Shown here one piece after another: positions 17,581-26,093 of a stretch of 64,000 nucleotides of DNA. A program made the position numbers and the translations under genes. Below the pieces are notes generated by a model that ran no database searches, was not told the origin of the DNA, and saw nothing but the letters and a program-made list of their open reading frames with translations. Every line of letters starts with the position of its first letter. The stretch's first letter is position 1. This stretch comes from Myxococcales bacterium (GTDB taxonomy: Bacteria; Myxococcota_A; Polyangia; Polyangiales; Polyangiaceae), in the NCBI GenBank assembly GCA_025359105.1, contig JANYHK010000106.1, forward strand, positions 62,001 to 126,000, in the 5' to 3' direction.

Positions 17581-19437
17581 ATGCGCTCTGTCCGCCCCCA
17601 GTCCGTTCTCCCCTCCCTCGCGTTCTTCGCGGCGTTCGTCGTGCCGGGCCTCGCGCTCGCGCAGCAGCCCGCGACGACGCCCTCGGGCTCGCCTGCCACC
17701 TCGCCGACGACGGCGCCCGCCGCCGGCGGCACCGCGACCGCGGGCGCCTCCGTGCAGCTCGGAGCGGGCGGCGACGCAGCCGGGACCGCCGGCGCAGCCG
17801 GGACCGCCGGCGCAGCCGGGGCCGCAGGGGACACGAAGCCCGAGGGCGACGACAAGCCCAAGACGCCCGACACCGACACCGCCGGTTCGGCCGGCGCGCG
17901 CGCGGTCGGCATGGCGCCGCCCGGCGTCAACCATGGCAACTTCATGGACACGCGCCTCTCCTGGACGTTCGGCGACGACGACTTCTTGCACCGCACCGGT
18001 GAGCTGGTGCCGCTCTCGCCCACGTTCTCGGTCGGCGACCGCTCTCAGTACCGCCTGTTCTTCGACAACCTGAACTCGCGCTTCAGCGGTCGAGAGAACC
18101 TCACCCACCTCGTGATGTACAAGAAGATGCCCGGCTTCATCGACCGGCTCACGACGGAGGCCGCGCTGGTCCTTCGCTTCGACATGGCGAACCTGTCGGC
18201 GGGCACCGGCAACCTGAACTCGGCGCTCTACGACGCGGGCTCGTACATTCGCATCTTCTACAACACCAACCCGAACAAGGAGAAAGAGGGCGTCAGCGCC
18301 GTCTTCTTCCCGCTCGACACCGATCGCTTCCGCCTCGGGTACCTCTACGACATCTCGTGGGGCGGCACCGCAGCGTCGATCAACCAGTCGATCTTCCCGC
18401 GCATCCAGGGCGCCTCGCCCGGCATGAAGGTGCAGTACGACGGCGACCGCTTCTACGCCTTCGCCGGCTTCAAGACGGCGACGATCATCCAGCCGCAGCA
18501 GATCCTCAACGCCGGCAACACCAGCGACGTCGAGCTCACGCGCGTCGGCGAGACCAACTTCGGCGGGCTCATCGGCGGCGGCGCCGACATCACCCCGAAT
18601 TTCCGGTTCGACGCCGGCGGCGGCTGGTTCCAGCAGGGCAAGTTCGACCTCGACGACGTGCGCGGCAAGTCCGTGTACACCCGGGGTGTCTCCGGGCGCG
18701 TCGTGGCGCACAAGGACATGCCGGTCCCGCAGTCGGTCGACTTCCTCCTCTACCGGAACGATCCGATGAAGCCGATGGTGCTGTTCGCGCCGGAGGTCTA
18801 CAACCCGACCGAGCTGGCCTACAGCGTGAGCCTCGAGGGCAGCTACCTGCTCCAGCACCTGAAGGACTTCGACACCGCGGGCCAGACGAAGGACCAGGGC
18901 GCGACGGCGGCGGCGCTGCAGGGCGTCGTGAAGGCCGGCTACGCGCGCTTCAGCGCCACCGGCATCGTGCGCAACCTGAACTTCGTCGTACGCAACGTCC
19001 CGGGCTTCATCCCCTTCGAGACGTTGCCCGGCAACGTGAAGACGGATCCGGAGCTCTTCGGCGCGCTCGCCGCCGATTACCACGTCCCCAAGTTCAAGCT
19101 GACGCCGGGCATCGCGGGCGGCGTGCAGCTCCCGTCGACCTTCAAGAGCGAGTTCACCGACGGCGGCGTGCCGGCGTCGCGCACGATCGTCATCCGTCAG
19201 CAGGGCGACGAGTCGATCCTCCCATACAACAAGGACCGCTCGCCGATCTTTCAGCTGCGCGTCAGCGTCCGCTGGCAGCTCTCCGAGATCCTCCAGATGG
19301 TCGCGTGGGGGCAGTACGTCCGCGACAACAACGCCACGCGCGTCGAGCGCGATCCGGTCGAAGGCACCGCCTCCCTCCGCGTCTTCCAGAGCCCCGACCG
19401 GCTGGGCGTCGGAACGTCGATCCAAGCGCGGTTCTGA
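17581..19437 (+). CDS. predicted outer-membrane beta-barrel protein
   Basis: Signal peptide with cleavage expected after Ala-Leu-Ala (…GLALAQQP), then a flexible Gly/Ala/Thr-rich region of about 70 residues encoded partly by an 18-base tandem repeat, then a region of alternating strands rich in aromatic and Gly residues (FDNLNSRF; YLYDISWGG; RFDAGGGWFQQGKF). It ends in Phe (…TSIQARF), the usual last residue of outer-membrane barrels. The start ATG at 17581 gives a proper signal peptide; the open frame continues upstream but would add an unlikely prefix. The gene begins 11 bases after the lipoprotein stop. Substrate or role is unknown. It could be the outer-membrane partner of the two lipoproteins encoded upstream. 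Confidence 0.75.
   Translation: MRSVRPQSVLPSLAFFAAFVVPGLALAQQPATTPSGSPATSPTTAPAAGGTATAGASVQLGAGGDAAGTAGAAGTAGAAGAAGDTKPEGDDKPKTPDTDTAGSAGARAVGMAPPGVNHGNFMDTRLSWTFGDDDFLHRTGELVPLSPTFSVGDRSQYRLFFDNLNSRFSGRENLTHLVMYKKMPGFIDRLTTEAALVLRFDMANLSAGTGNLNSALYDAGSYIRIFYNTNPNKEKEGVSAVFFPLDTDRFRLGYLYDISWGGTAASINQSIFPRIQGASPGMKVQYDGDRFYAFAGFKTATIIQPQQILNAGNTSDVELTRVGETNFGGLIGGGADITPNFRFDAGGGWFQQGKFDLDDVRGKSVYTRGVSGRVVAHKDMPVPQSVDFLLYRNDPMKPMVLFAPEVYNPTELAYSVSLEGSYLLQHLKDFDTAGQTKDQGATAAALQGVVKAGYARFSATGIVRNLNFVVRNVPGFIPFETLPGNVKTDPELFGALAADYHVPKFKLTPGIAGGVQLPSTFKSEFTDGGVPASRTIVIRQQGDESILPYNKDRSPIFQLRVSVRWQLSEILQMVAWGQYVRDNNATRVERDPVEGTASLRVFQSPDRLGVGTSIQARF
17776..17826 (+). repeat. 18-base tandem repeat in the barrel gene's flexible region
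   Basis: Two perfect copies of GCAGCCGGGACCGCCGGC (17776-17793 and 17794-17811) and a partial third. They encode a six-residue Ala-Ala-Gly-Thr-Ala-Gly unit. Unit length is a multiple of three, so copy change keeps the frame. Confidence 0.85.
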
Positions 19438-19469
19438 AGAACCGCGCTCGGATCTTTGATTGAGCTGGT

Positions 19470-19545
19470 GGGCCTGCGGCCCCTCACACGCCGGGCGGGT
19501 GAGCCTCCCCGCATCGCCCTGCGGGCGAGTCGCGCGTTGCGCGAC
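19470..19545. repeat. three-hairpin palindromic element, copy A
   Basis: Three successive hairpins: GGGCC-TGC-GGCCC (19470-19482), TCGCCC-TGC-GGGCGA (19514-19528) and GTCGCGC-GTT-GCGCGAC (19529-19545). The 31-base spacer between the first two includes GGGTGAGCCTCCCCG. The layout, spacer core and third loop match copy B at 30523-30597, while stem bases differ in compensating ways. It lies between convergent genes ending at 19437 and 19561 and may also terminate both. See the findings. Confidence 0.7.
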
Positions 19546-19560
19546 GGCGATCTGGAGCGT

Positions 19561-20463
19561 CTACCACCAGAGAAGAGCCCGGATCGCAGCATCCACGAGA
19601 TCTTCCGTGAGGGAGACTCGGCGGCCGAGGTCGCGGGTCTCGCGCATCGACTCGTTCATCATGGCGACCTGAACCTCGGCCTGCGCCTTGTTGAGGCGCT
19701 GGGTGCGTTCGGCGTCCTTCGCGGTCGCCGCCGCTTGCGCCTTCACGAGGGCGAGGCCGCCGCCCGCGACCCATTCGACGGCCTGGGTGAGCTCGCCGGC
19801 GTCGAACCAGGTTCCGTGGGACTTGCACACGTCGACCACGACGCCGCTCTTGCGGCCGAAGTTGGTGCGGTTCATCGCCTGGTGGCACTGCGGGCACTTG
19901 AGGTAGCGCACCTCCGTCTCGGCGAGAGGCTGGCGCGCGCGCTCGAAGGGGCGGGCGTCCTTGACGGGGAGCGGGCCGCTCTCGCCACGCTCGTTCACGA
20001 TGCGGGCGAGCGACGCGTGGTCCACGAAGATGCCGCCGCACGCGGAGCACTCGTGGATGCCGCGATCGCCGAGCGCGGCGAGCTTGCCCTGGCAGCGCGG
20101 GCACGGGGCGTCCGTAGGGTCGAGCAGCGGTTCGAGCTCGAGCTCGTGACCGCAGCGCGCGCAGGCGCGTTCGCCCGTCCTCTGGAGCGCGAAGCAGGTG
20201 GGGCAGCGGACCTTCGAGAGACGGACCTCGCAATGCGGGCACGTCGCCGCCGCGGGCCGGCACATGCCGCCGCAGAACGGGCACGCGATATCGGGCGGCT
20301 CAACCGTCGGACGAGCGACGGCCGCGCGGTACGGGCCACTGGGGTCCGCCACGTGCGGCGGCGTGGCGCTCGCGCGGTTCTCGGCGCCGCACGCCGGGCA
20401 GCGGACGAGGCCCCCGGGGAACACGTTCGCCGAGAGCTCCACGTCGCACGCCGCGCAACGCAC
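19561..20463 (-). CDS. multi-zinc-ribbon protein with two zf-TFIIB-type domains
   Basis: Nine CxxC pairs are seen over 300 aa: CAAC, CPAC, CPFC, CPHC, CPTC, CARC, CPRC, CSAC and CPQC. The last four form two zf-TFIIB-like modules: CPRC…[14 protein letters not shown] and CPQC…[14 protein letters not shown]. These modules probably bind zinc and mediate protein or nucleic-acid contacts. A helical C-terminal part (about 70 aa, Ala/Glu/Arg-rich) follows. I chose GTG 20463 because it follows a strong TAGGGGGT ribosome-binding site. An upstream GTG at 20493 would overlap the kinase gene's end. It starts 13 bases after the membrane kinase gene, so the two are likely co-transcribed, and it may be a partner or substrate of the kinase. 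Function is otherwise unknown. Confidence 0.8.
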   Translation of the reverse strand: MRCAACDVELSANVFPGGLVRCPACGAENRASATPPHVADPSGPYRAAVARPTVEPPDIACPFCGGMCRPAAATCPHCEVRLSKVRCPTCFALQRTGERACARCGHELELEPLLDPTDAPCPRCQGKLAALGDRGIHECSACGGIFVDHASLARIVNERGESGPLPVKDARPFERARQPLAETEVRYLKCPQCHQAMNRTNFGRKSGVVVDVCKSHGTWFDAGELTQAVEWVAGGGLALVKAQAAATAKDAERTQRLNKAQAEVQVAMMNESMRETRDLGRRVSLTEDLVDAAIRALLWW

Positions 20464-20476
20464 GGGCCCGTACCCC

Positions 20477-22264
20477 CTACCGGTTCCGCTCACGCCGCGC
20501 GCGTCGCGCGAGCGGACCGAGCCCGCCGCCGATCGCCGCGCCGAGCAGGCTGACGACGAAGAGCCCCGCGTCGTACAGGCCCCCCGCGAGCGCATGCGAG
20601 TCGCGCAAGAGCACCGTGAAGAGCACGCGCATGATGAACGCGGCGGCGCCGTACGTGAGGAGCGCCGACGTCGCCGTGCGGCGGAGGTCGGCGGCGAGCT
20701 GCAGCGCGCGCATGCTGTTCGGCCACACCGTCTTGTGGACGTGGAGCGCGAAGAGCACGGTCGGGGTCGCCGCCGCGAGCACGCTGCCGAGGATCAAGAG
20801 GACACTCTCGGTGATGGTCAGCTCGCCGGCGTGAAAGTAGCGGACGACGCCCGCGAGCGCGTCGACGAAGCCGCCGGTCAGCCACAGACCGACGACCCCG
20901 CCCAGGAGCACGATCGTCGGCCGCGCCATCTTGGCCGCCCCAGGCGCAGCGTTCGTGGGGGTGTGCGCCAGGCCGGCGAACATCGTCCGCGCCGTCACGT
21001 CGAGACCGATCGCGGCGCTGCTCGACGGAGGCGCGTCGACCATGACCCGCGCCATGCCCGTCGTCGTGTCGAAGGCAGCGAGTCCGCGATCGAGCTCGGC
21101 CATCGTCTGGTAGCGATCGCGCGGATCTTTCGCCATCGCCCGCTGGATGACGAGCTCGAGACCCTCGGGCAGGCGCGGCTCGAACGTGCGCGGGCGCACC
21201 GGCTCCTCGGTGAGGACGGCGGTCAGGATGGCTCCGGGCTCGTCGGCGTCGAACGGCTTCTTGCCGGTCACCAGGTGGTAGAGCGTCGCCCCGACCGAGT
21301 AGACGTCGGCGCGGTGATCGACGACCTCGCCGCGCGCTTGCTCGGGCGCCATGTAGCTCGGCGTCCCCATGATCATGCCGGTGCGCGTGAGATTCGTGTT
21401 CTGCTGCGCCGCCTTGCTGATGCCAAAATCGAGGACCTTCACGCGGGCCCCCTGAGGCCCCGAGAGGTCGCCCACGAGGAAGACGTTCTCGGGCTTCACG
21501 TCGCGGTGCACGATCCCGTTCTTGTGCGCGGCGATGAGCGCCTGGCAGATCTGGCGCGCGATCCGCACCGCCTCCTGCGACTCCAGCTTGCCGGCCTTGT
21601 CGAGGTAGGCGCCGAGCTCGATGCCATCGAGGAACTCGCCGACCATGTATGGCCGCCCGTCGACGGTGCGGTGCACGTCGAAGACGTCGACCACGTTGTC
21701 GTGGGTGATCGCGCTCGCGCTCTCGGCCTCGCGCTGGAACCGCACGACGACCTCGGGCTGCCGTGCCAGCTCGGGGTGCAGCACCTTGACGGCGAAACGC
21801 CGGTCCTTGAGGCGAAGGTGGCGCGCCTCGTAGACGCGCCCCATGCCGCCTTCGCCGACGACGCGCACGAGCTGGTAGGTCTCGCCGAGCATCTTGCCGA
21901 GGAGCGGGTCCTCCTGCGCCTCGTCGTCGGCCAGCGGCGTCGCGTCGCGGGGGCAAAGGAGGAAGTCCGCCGGATAGCGGGCGTCGCACGACGCGCAGTG
22001 CTTCGTGAGGGGGAGCTGACCGCCGAGGGCGGGCGCTCGGTACGGGACCTCTGGAGGGACGCTGGGGGGAAAGAGAGGGGGCGCCGGCACCGTGATCGGG
22101 CGCATCCCCATCGGGGTGGCGCCAGGGGGGCTGGCGGGCATCGGATCCGTCGTCGGACGGGGAATTTCCCTGGAGCTTGCAGGAGTTGGCATCGTTTGGG
22201 AAATTGGCTCCGGGCCGAACGAGTCGGGCTTGTCGCCTGGGCGCGCCGGGGCCATCGTCATCAT
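20477..22264 (-). CDS. membrane-attached Ser/Thr protein kinase with N-terminal zinc-finger-like motif
   Basis: Eukaryotic-type (Hanks) kinase of 595 aa. The N-terminal 80 residues are Pro-rich and flexible, then a partial zinc finger HCASC…LLCPRD (Cys90, Cys93, Cys104), then the kinase domain. That domain has a glycine loop GEGGMGRVY (137-145), Lys160 in AVKVL, catalytic HRDVKPEN (253-260), DFG (279-281) and MAPEQ (305-309). All catalytic residues are present. After residue about 430 come four hydrophobic segments (for example [35 protein letters not shown]). The kinase therefore sits in the inner membrane with its catalytic part in the cytoplasm. The first of three close ATG codons (22264, 22261, 22255) was used. 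The zinc-ribbon gene follows directly. Confidence 0.9.
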   Translation of the reverse strand: MMTMAPARPGDKPDSFGPEPISQTMPTPASSREIPRPTTDPMPASPPGATPMGMRPITVPAPPLFPPSVPPEVPYRAPALGGQLPLTKHCASCDARYPADFLLCPRDATPLADDEAQEDPLLGKMLGETYQLVRVVGEGGMGRVYEARHLRLKDRRFAVKVLHPELARQPEVVVRFQREAESASAITHDNVVDVFDVHRTVDGRPYMVGEFLDGIELGAYLDKAGKLESQEAVRIARQICQALIAAHKNGIVHRDVKPENVFLVGDLSGPQGARVKVLDFGISKAAQQNTNLTRTGMIMGTPSYMAPEQARGEVVDHRADVYSVGATLYHLVTGKKPFDADEPGAILTAVLTEEPVRPRTFEPRLPEGLELVIQRAMAKDPRDRYQTMAELDRGLAAFDTTTGMARVMVDAPPSSSAAIGLDVTARTMFAGLAHTPTNAAPGAAKMARPTIVLLGGVVGLWLTGGFVDALAGVVRYFHAGELTITESVLLILGSVLAAATPTVLFALHVHKTVWPNSMRALQLAADLRRTATSALLTYGAAAFIMRVLFTVLLRDSHALAGGLYDAGLFVVSLLGAAIGGGLGPLARRARRERNR

Positions 22265-22355
22265 GGTACCAGCGGTGGCCGCCCCGCGCGTCCCCAAAAC
22301 GGGCGGCCGCACGCCCCAAACGGGCCGCCGCAGGATCGTCACCGTAACTCCTCGA

Positions 22356-22383
22356 TTGACGGGGACGAGCCCCCGCCTATACT
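22356..22383 (+). promoter_or_regulatory. sigma-70-type promoter ahead of rpsO
   Basis: TTGACG (22356-22361) and TATACT (22378-22383) are separated by 16 bases, close to the housekeeping consensus. The -10 lies 133 bases before the rpsO ATG, so the transcript would carry a long leader. That leader contains a CCCGG-GATACT-CCGGG hairpin and a CTCGA-AAG-TCGAG hairpin (22433-22445). The rest of 22,265-22,355 between the divergent kinase gene and this promoter shows nothing else clear. Confidence 0.75.
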
Positions 22384-22516
22384 GCGCGCCGGTCCGCCCG
22401 GGATACTCCGGGCCCGTTGCCGTAACACCTCGAAAGTCGAGGTCTTCCGGCGAGAGGTCGCGCGGTCCAATCTGCGCCTCCCCGTTACCCGCACTGCACG
22501 TCAGGACAACGCACCC

Positions 22517-22786
22517 ATGCCGCTTCATACCGACAAGAAGGTCGACCTCATCGCGAAGTTCCGCACGCACGAGTCCGACACGGGCTCGCCCGAGATCCAG
22601 ATCGCGCTCCTCACCGAGCGGATCGGGTACCTCACGGAGCACTTCAAGACCCACGTGAAGGACCACCACTCGCGCCGTGGTCTCCTCAAGATGGTCTCCA
22701 AGCGACGCGGGCTCCTCAACTACCTCAAGAAGACGAGCCTCGAGCGGTACCGCAAGACGGTCCTGGCGTTGAACCTCCGCAAGTAG
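22517..22786 (+). CDS. rpsO: 30S ribosomal protein S15
   Basis: Component of the small ribosomal subunit that binds 16S rRNA at the central domain and forms a bridge to the large subunit. At 89 aa it has the canonical length. The family features [20 protein letters not shown] and [17 protein letters not shown]…YL are fully conserved. The ATG at 22517 is the standard start (MPLHTDKK). The gene is followed 210 bases later by pnp, the classic rpsO-pnp arrangement. The long leader may take part in S15 autoregulation, as known in several bacteria. A hairpin after the stop may attenuate read-through into pnp. Confidence 0.98.
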   Translation: MPLHTDKKVDLIAKFRTHESDTGSPEIQIALLTERIGYLTEHFKTHVKDHHSRRGLLKMVSKRRGLLNYLKKTSLERYRKTVLALNLRK

Positions 22787-22795
22787 ACACTCAAG

Positions 22796-22826
22796 GGCGA
22801 TCCGGCATGGTGCTCGGGTCGCCTTT
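22796..22826 (+). terminator. hairpin between rpsO and pnp
   Basis: GGCGATCCG (22796-22804) pairs with CGGGTCGCC (22815-22823; one G-U pair) around a ten-base loop, then TTT. It is probably a partial terminator or a processing hairpin, because pnp downstream lacks an obvious promoter of its own in the remaining 170 bases. Confidence 0.5.
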
Positions 22827-22996
22827 CTCGTTCGAGTTTGAAAACCAAGCACTCCCCGAACGGAACGTCTCCATCACCTTGATCTTCGATTTCTGCGCCT
22901 GACGCCGCGAGCCCTCCTAGCGGGCGATGGTCGGCGAGCTTCGCGCCCAGAAACCGAGGAACAAAGGTTGGAGCGGTCCGAGAAAGGTCCATCCCC

Positions 22997-25249
22997 ATGG
23001 CCTTCGTCCGCGAATCCGTCCTCATCAACGGCAAGCCCCTCACGTTCGAGACCGGCCGCCTCGCCAAGCAGGCGCACGGCTCGATCCTCATCACCTACGG
23101 CGAGAGCGTGGTCCTCGTCACCGCGGTGAGCGGCGAAGAGCGGCCCAACCTCGATTTTTTCCCGCTCACCTGCGAGTACGTCGAGAAGACGTTCGCCGCC
23201 GGCAAGATCCCGGGCGGCTTCTTCAAGCGTGAGGCGCGCCAGCGCGACGAGGAGATCCTCACCTGCCGCCTGATGGACCGCCCCTGCCGTCCGCTGTTCC
23301 CCGAGGGGTACCGCAACGACACGCAGGTCATCGCGACGGTGCTCTCGGCCGACAAGGTCCACCAGACCGACGTGCTCGCCGTCACCGGCGCCAGCGCGGC
23401 GCTTCACATCTCGGACATCCCGTGGGCCGGCCCCCTCGCCGCGATCCGCGTCGCACGCGTCGCCGGTGAGCTCATCGTCTTCCCGACGTTCGAGCAGCAG
23501 GCGGCCTCGGACATCGACATGGTCGTCGCGTGCACGAAGGACGCGATCTGCATGGTCGAGGGCGGCGCCGCCGAGGCCAGCGAGGCCGACCTCATCGACG
23601 CGCTCTTCTTCGCGCACCGCGCTGCGCAGCCGGTCCTCGAGCTCATCGAGAAGCTCCGCGCCGCCGTCGGCAAGACCAAGCGCGCATGGGAGCCCAAGGT
23701 GCTCGACTCCGCCATCGCGAAGCGGGTGGCGGATCTGTGCGACAAGGGCATCATCGAGTCCTCGCTCATCAAGGACAAGAAGGCCCGCTACGACGGCTAC
23801 AAGGCCACCAAGACCAAGATGGTCGAGACCATCACCGCCGAGATCGGCGCCGAGAAGTTCGCGGCCAGCGAGAAGCTCATCAAGGCCGAGTTCGACGAGC
23901 GCAAGTACGTCGTCGTTCGCGAGTACGTCCTCACCGAGAAGAAGCGCATCGACGGCCGCGACAGCAAGACCATCCGCGCCATCGCGACCGAGGTGAGCAT
24001 CCTCCCGCGCGTGCACGGCTCGGCGCTCTTCCAGCGCGGCGAGACGCAGGCCATCGTGACGACCACGCTCGGCACCTCGGCCGACGAGCAGAAGATCGAC
24101 GCGCTCACCGGCGAGCGGTGGAAGCGCTTCCTCCTGCACTACAACTTCCCGCCCTTCTCGACCGGCGAGACCAAGCCGATGCGCGGCCCCGGCCGTCGTG
24201 AGATCGGCCACGGCGCCCTCGCCGAGCGCGCGCTCATGCGCATGATCCCCGAGGCCGAGAAGTTCCCGTACACGATCCGCCTCGTGAGCGAGACCCTCGA
24301 GTCGAACGGCAGCTCGTCGATGGCGGCGGTCTGCGGCGGCACGATGTCGATGATGGACGCCGGCGTCCCCATCAAGTCGCCGGTCGCGGGCATCGCGATG
24401 GGCCTCATCTCCGACGGCAAGCGCACCGCGATCCTGAGCGACATCCTCGGCGACGAAGATCACCTCGGCGACATGGACTTCAAGGTCTGCGGGACCACGA
24501 AGGGCATCACCGCGATCCAGATGGACATCAAGATCGCCGGCCTCTCCCGCGAGATCATGACGCAGGCGCTCGACCAGGCCCGCGAAGGCCGCGTCCACAT
24601 CCTCGGCAAGATGCTCGAGACCCTCGACCAGCCGCGCGCGGACCTCTCCAAGTACGCGCCGCGCATCACCACCATCAAGGTGAAGCCGGATCAGATCCGC
24701 CTCGTCATCGGACCGGGCGGCAAGACGATCAAGGGCATCATCGACCAGACCGGCGTGGCGATCGACGTCGAGGATGATGGGACCGTGAACGTGGCCTCGA
24801 GCGATCCGGAGGCCGTGAAGAAAGCCCTCGACATCATCAAGGGCCTGACCGCGGAGCCCGAGGTCGGCGCGACGTACAAGGGCGCCGTCCAGCGCATCAC
24901 CGACTTCGGCGCGTTCGTCGAGCTGCTCCCGGGCACCGACGGTCTGCTCCACATCTCGGAGATGGCGCACACGCGCGTCGAGAAGGTCACCGACGTGATG
25001 AAGGAAGGCGACATCGTCGAGGTGAAGGTCCTCTCCGTCGATCGCGACGGCAAGGTCCGCCTCACCCGTCGTGAGCTCCTCCCCTTGCCGGAAGGCGAAG
25101 AGGGCGAGCGCGCGAAGGAGCGCATGCTCGCGGCCCGTGAATCGGGCGGAGCGCCGCCGCGTCGAAGCGGGCCGGGCGGCGGGGATCGTGATCGCGGGCC
25201 GCGGGGTGGTGGTGACAGGGATCGCGGGCCGAGGGGCCCGCGGCGGTAG
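22997..25249 (+). CDS. pnp: polyribonucleotide nucleotidyltransferase (PNPase)
   Basis: Phosphorolytic 3'-5' exoribonuclease of mRNA decay, acting as a trimer ring and in complexes with helicases. Both RNase PH-like halves are present, with the core motifs GSILITYGES…AVSGEE in the first and HGSALFQRGETQAIVTTTLGT in the second. The KH domain has LVIGPGGK (residues 569-576). The S1 domain starts at VGATYKGAVQRITDFGAF. The C-terminal tail is rich in Gly, Arg and Asp (RDRGPRGGGDRDRGPRG), an RGG-like basic RNA-binding tail, and brings the length to 750 aa. The ATG at 22997 fits the family start. Its stop is one base from the stop of the convergent gene, so there is no room for a terminator between them. 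Confidence 0.98.
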   Translation: MAFVRESVLINGKPLTFETGRLAKQAHGSILITYGESVVLVTAVSGEERPNLDFFPLTCEYVEKTFAAGKIPGGFFKREARQRDEEILTCRLMDRPCRPLFPEGYRNDTQVIATVLSADKVHQTDVLAVTGASAALHISDIPWAGPLAAIRVARVAGELIVFPTFEQQAASDIDMVVACTKDAICMVEGGAAEASEADLIDALFFAHRAAQPVLELIEKLRAAVGKTKRAWEPKVLDSAIAKRVADLCDKGIIESSLIKDKKARYDGYKATKTKMVETITAEIGAEKFAASEKLIKAEFDERKYVVVREYVLTEKKRIDGRDSKTIRAIATEVSILPRVHGSALFQRGETQAIVTTTLGTSADEQKIDALTGERWKRFLLHYNFPPFSTGETKPMRGPGRREIGHGALAERALMRMIPEAEKFPYTIRLVSETLESNGSSSMAAVCGGTMSMMDAGVPIKSPVAGIAMGLISDGKRTAILSDILGDEDHLGDMDFKVCGTTKGITAIQMDIKIAGLSREIMTQALDQAREGRVHILGKMLETLDQPRADLSKYAPRITTIKVKPDQIRLVIGPGGKTIKGIIDQTGVAIDVEDDGTVNVASSDPEAVKKALDIIKGLTAEPEVGATYKGAVQRITDFGAFVELLPGTDGLLHISEMAHTRVEKVTDVMKEGDIVEVKVLSVDRDGKVRLTRRELLPLPEGEEGERAKERMLAARESGGAPPRRSGPGGGDRDRGPRGGGDRDRGPRGPRR

Positions 25250-25250
25250 G

Positions 25251-26045
25251 TTACCGGGCCGACCAGCGCACGTCCTCGGGGACGTGCGTGGTAAGGAACT
25301 CCGCAGGGGCAACGAAGAGCCAGTCGTCCGAGTAATGGCGATGGAACGAGGTTCCATCGCCGTAGCCGGAGTCCCAGGTCACGTCGAGCGGCTCGTCGTA
25401 GCCGTCGATGCGCGCGACGTTCCAGGCGTGCTTTCCGTTCGTCCCGTCGCGCATGTGCGCCTCACCGTGCACATAGGCGATCTCCTCGCCGATCGCCGCG
25501 CCCAGCGCCTGCAGGAGCGCCGCGTAGTGCGCGCATACCCCGCGGCGCCGAACGAACGCGTGCTCGGCCAGCTGGTCGCGCACGTCGAGATCGGTGGGGT
25601 CGCCACCGAACGGCGGCCAAGTGACCATCAGCGGAGGGAGCCCCCAGGCATCGCGCTCCGGGCACCGGACGAAGACAGACGTGCAAGCGGAGTAGAGGTC
25701 GCGGGGGCCGTAGTGTTCCGGCGCCACGACGACGACCACGTGAGCCTCGACGTCGGCGTACTCGAGTCGGTCGGCGACCCAGTCGTGGAGCGCCTTGATG
25801 CGCCGCCGCCGGTCGGGGGTGGCCGCCGCGATCGCCCGGGCGACCGCGCCGATGCTCGTCTCCCGGGACCGCGGCATCGCCGCGACGACCGGCTCGAGCG
25901 CCGCCCGGTGCTGAGGGGAAGGCAGGGGGCCAACGACCGGCTGGGCCGCGGCGCCCCGGGCAACAGGACCGGAGCTGCCAGCACACCCCGCCATCGCGCC
26001 GGCGACCGCTAGAATCCAGAGAGCTTGCGCTGGAACGACTCGCAC
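25251..26045 (-). CDS. lipoprotein with transglutaminase-like (Cys-His-Asp) domain
   Basis: Predicted exported cysteine protease/amidase or transglutaminase-like enzyme. The signal ends in a Met-Ala-Gly-Cys lipobox (Cys21). The catalytic-triad pattern is visible: Cys171 in RRGVCAHYAALLQALG, His206 in GKHAWNV and Asp221 in LDVTWDSG. An extra helical part precedes it (HDWVADRLEYADVEAH), as in secreted transglutaminase-core proteins. The start is GTG 26045. The stop lies one base from the pnp stop on the other strand. A GT-C-type membrane protein gene lies 48 bases upstream in the same direction and may share its transcript. The natural substrate is unknown. Confidence 0.8.
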   Translation of the reverse strand: MRVVPAQALWILAVAGAMAGCAGSSGPVARGAAAQPVVGPLPSPQHRAALEPVVAAMPRSRETSIGAVARAIAAATPDRRRRIKALHDWVADRLEYADVEAHVVVVVAPEHYGPRDLYSACTSVFVRCPERDAWGLPPLMVTWPPFGGDPTDLDVRDQLAEHAFVRRRGVCAHYAALLQALGAAIGEEIAYVHGEAHMRDGTNGKHAWNVARIDGYDEPLDVTWDSGYGDGTSFHRHYSDDWLFVAPAEFLTTHVPEDVRWSAR

Positions 26046-26093
26046 GGAGTCTCCAAGAGCAACCTCGATGCCTATGAAGTGCGGGTCCGCCGC

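Noticed and set aside
20463-20493. Upstream GTG 20493 as start of the zinc-ribbon gene
   Set aside because: It would overlap the kinase stop by 17 bases, while GTG 20463 has a strong TAGGGGGT site and no overlap.
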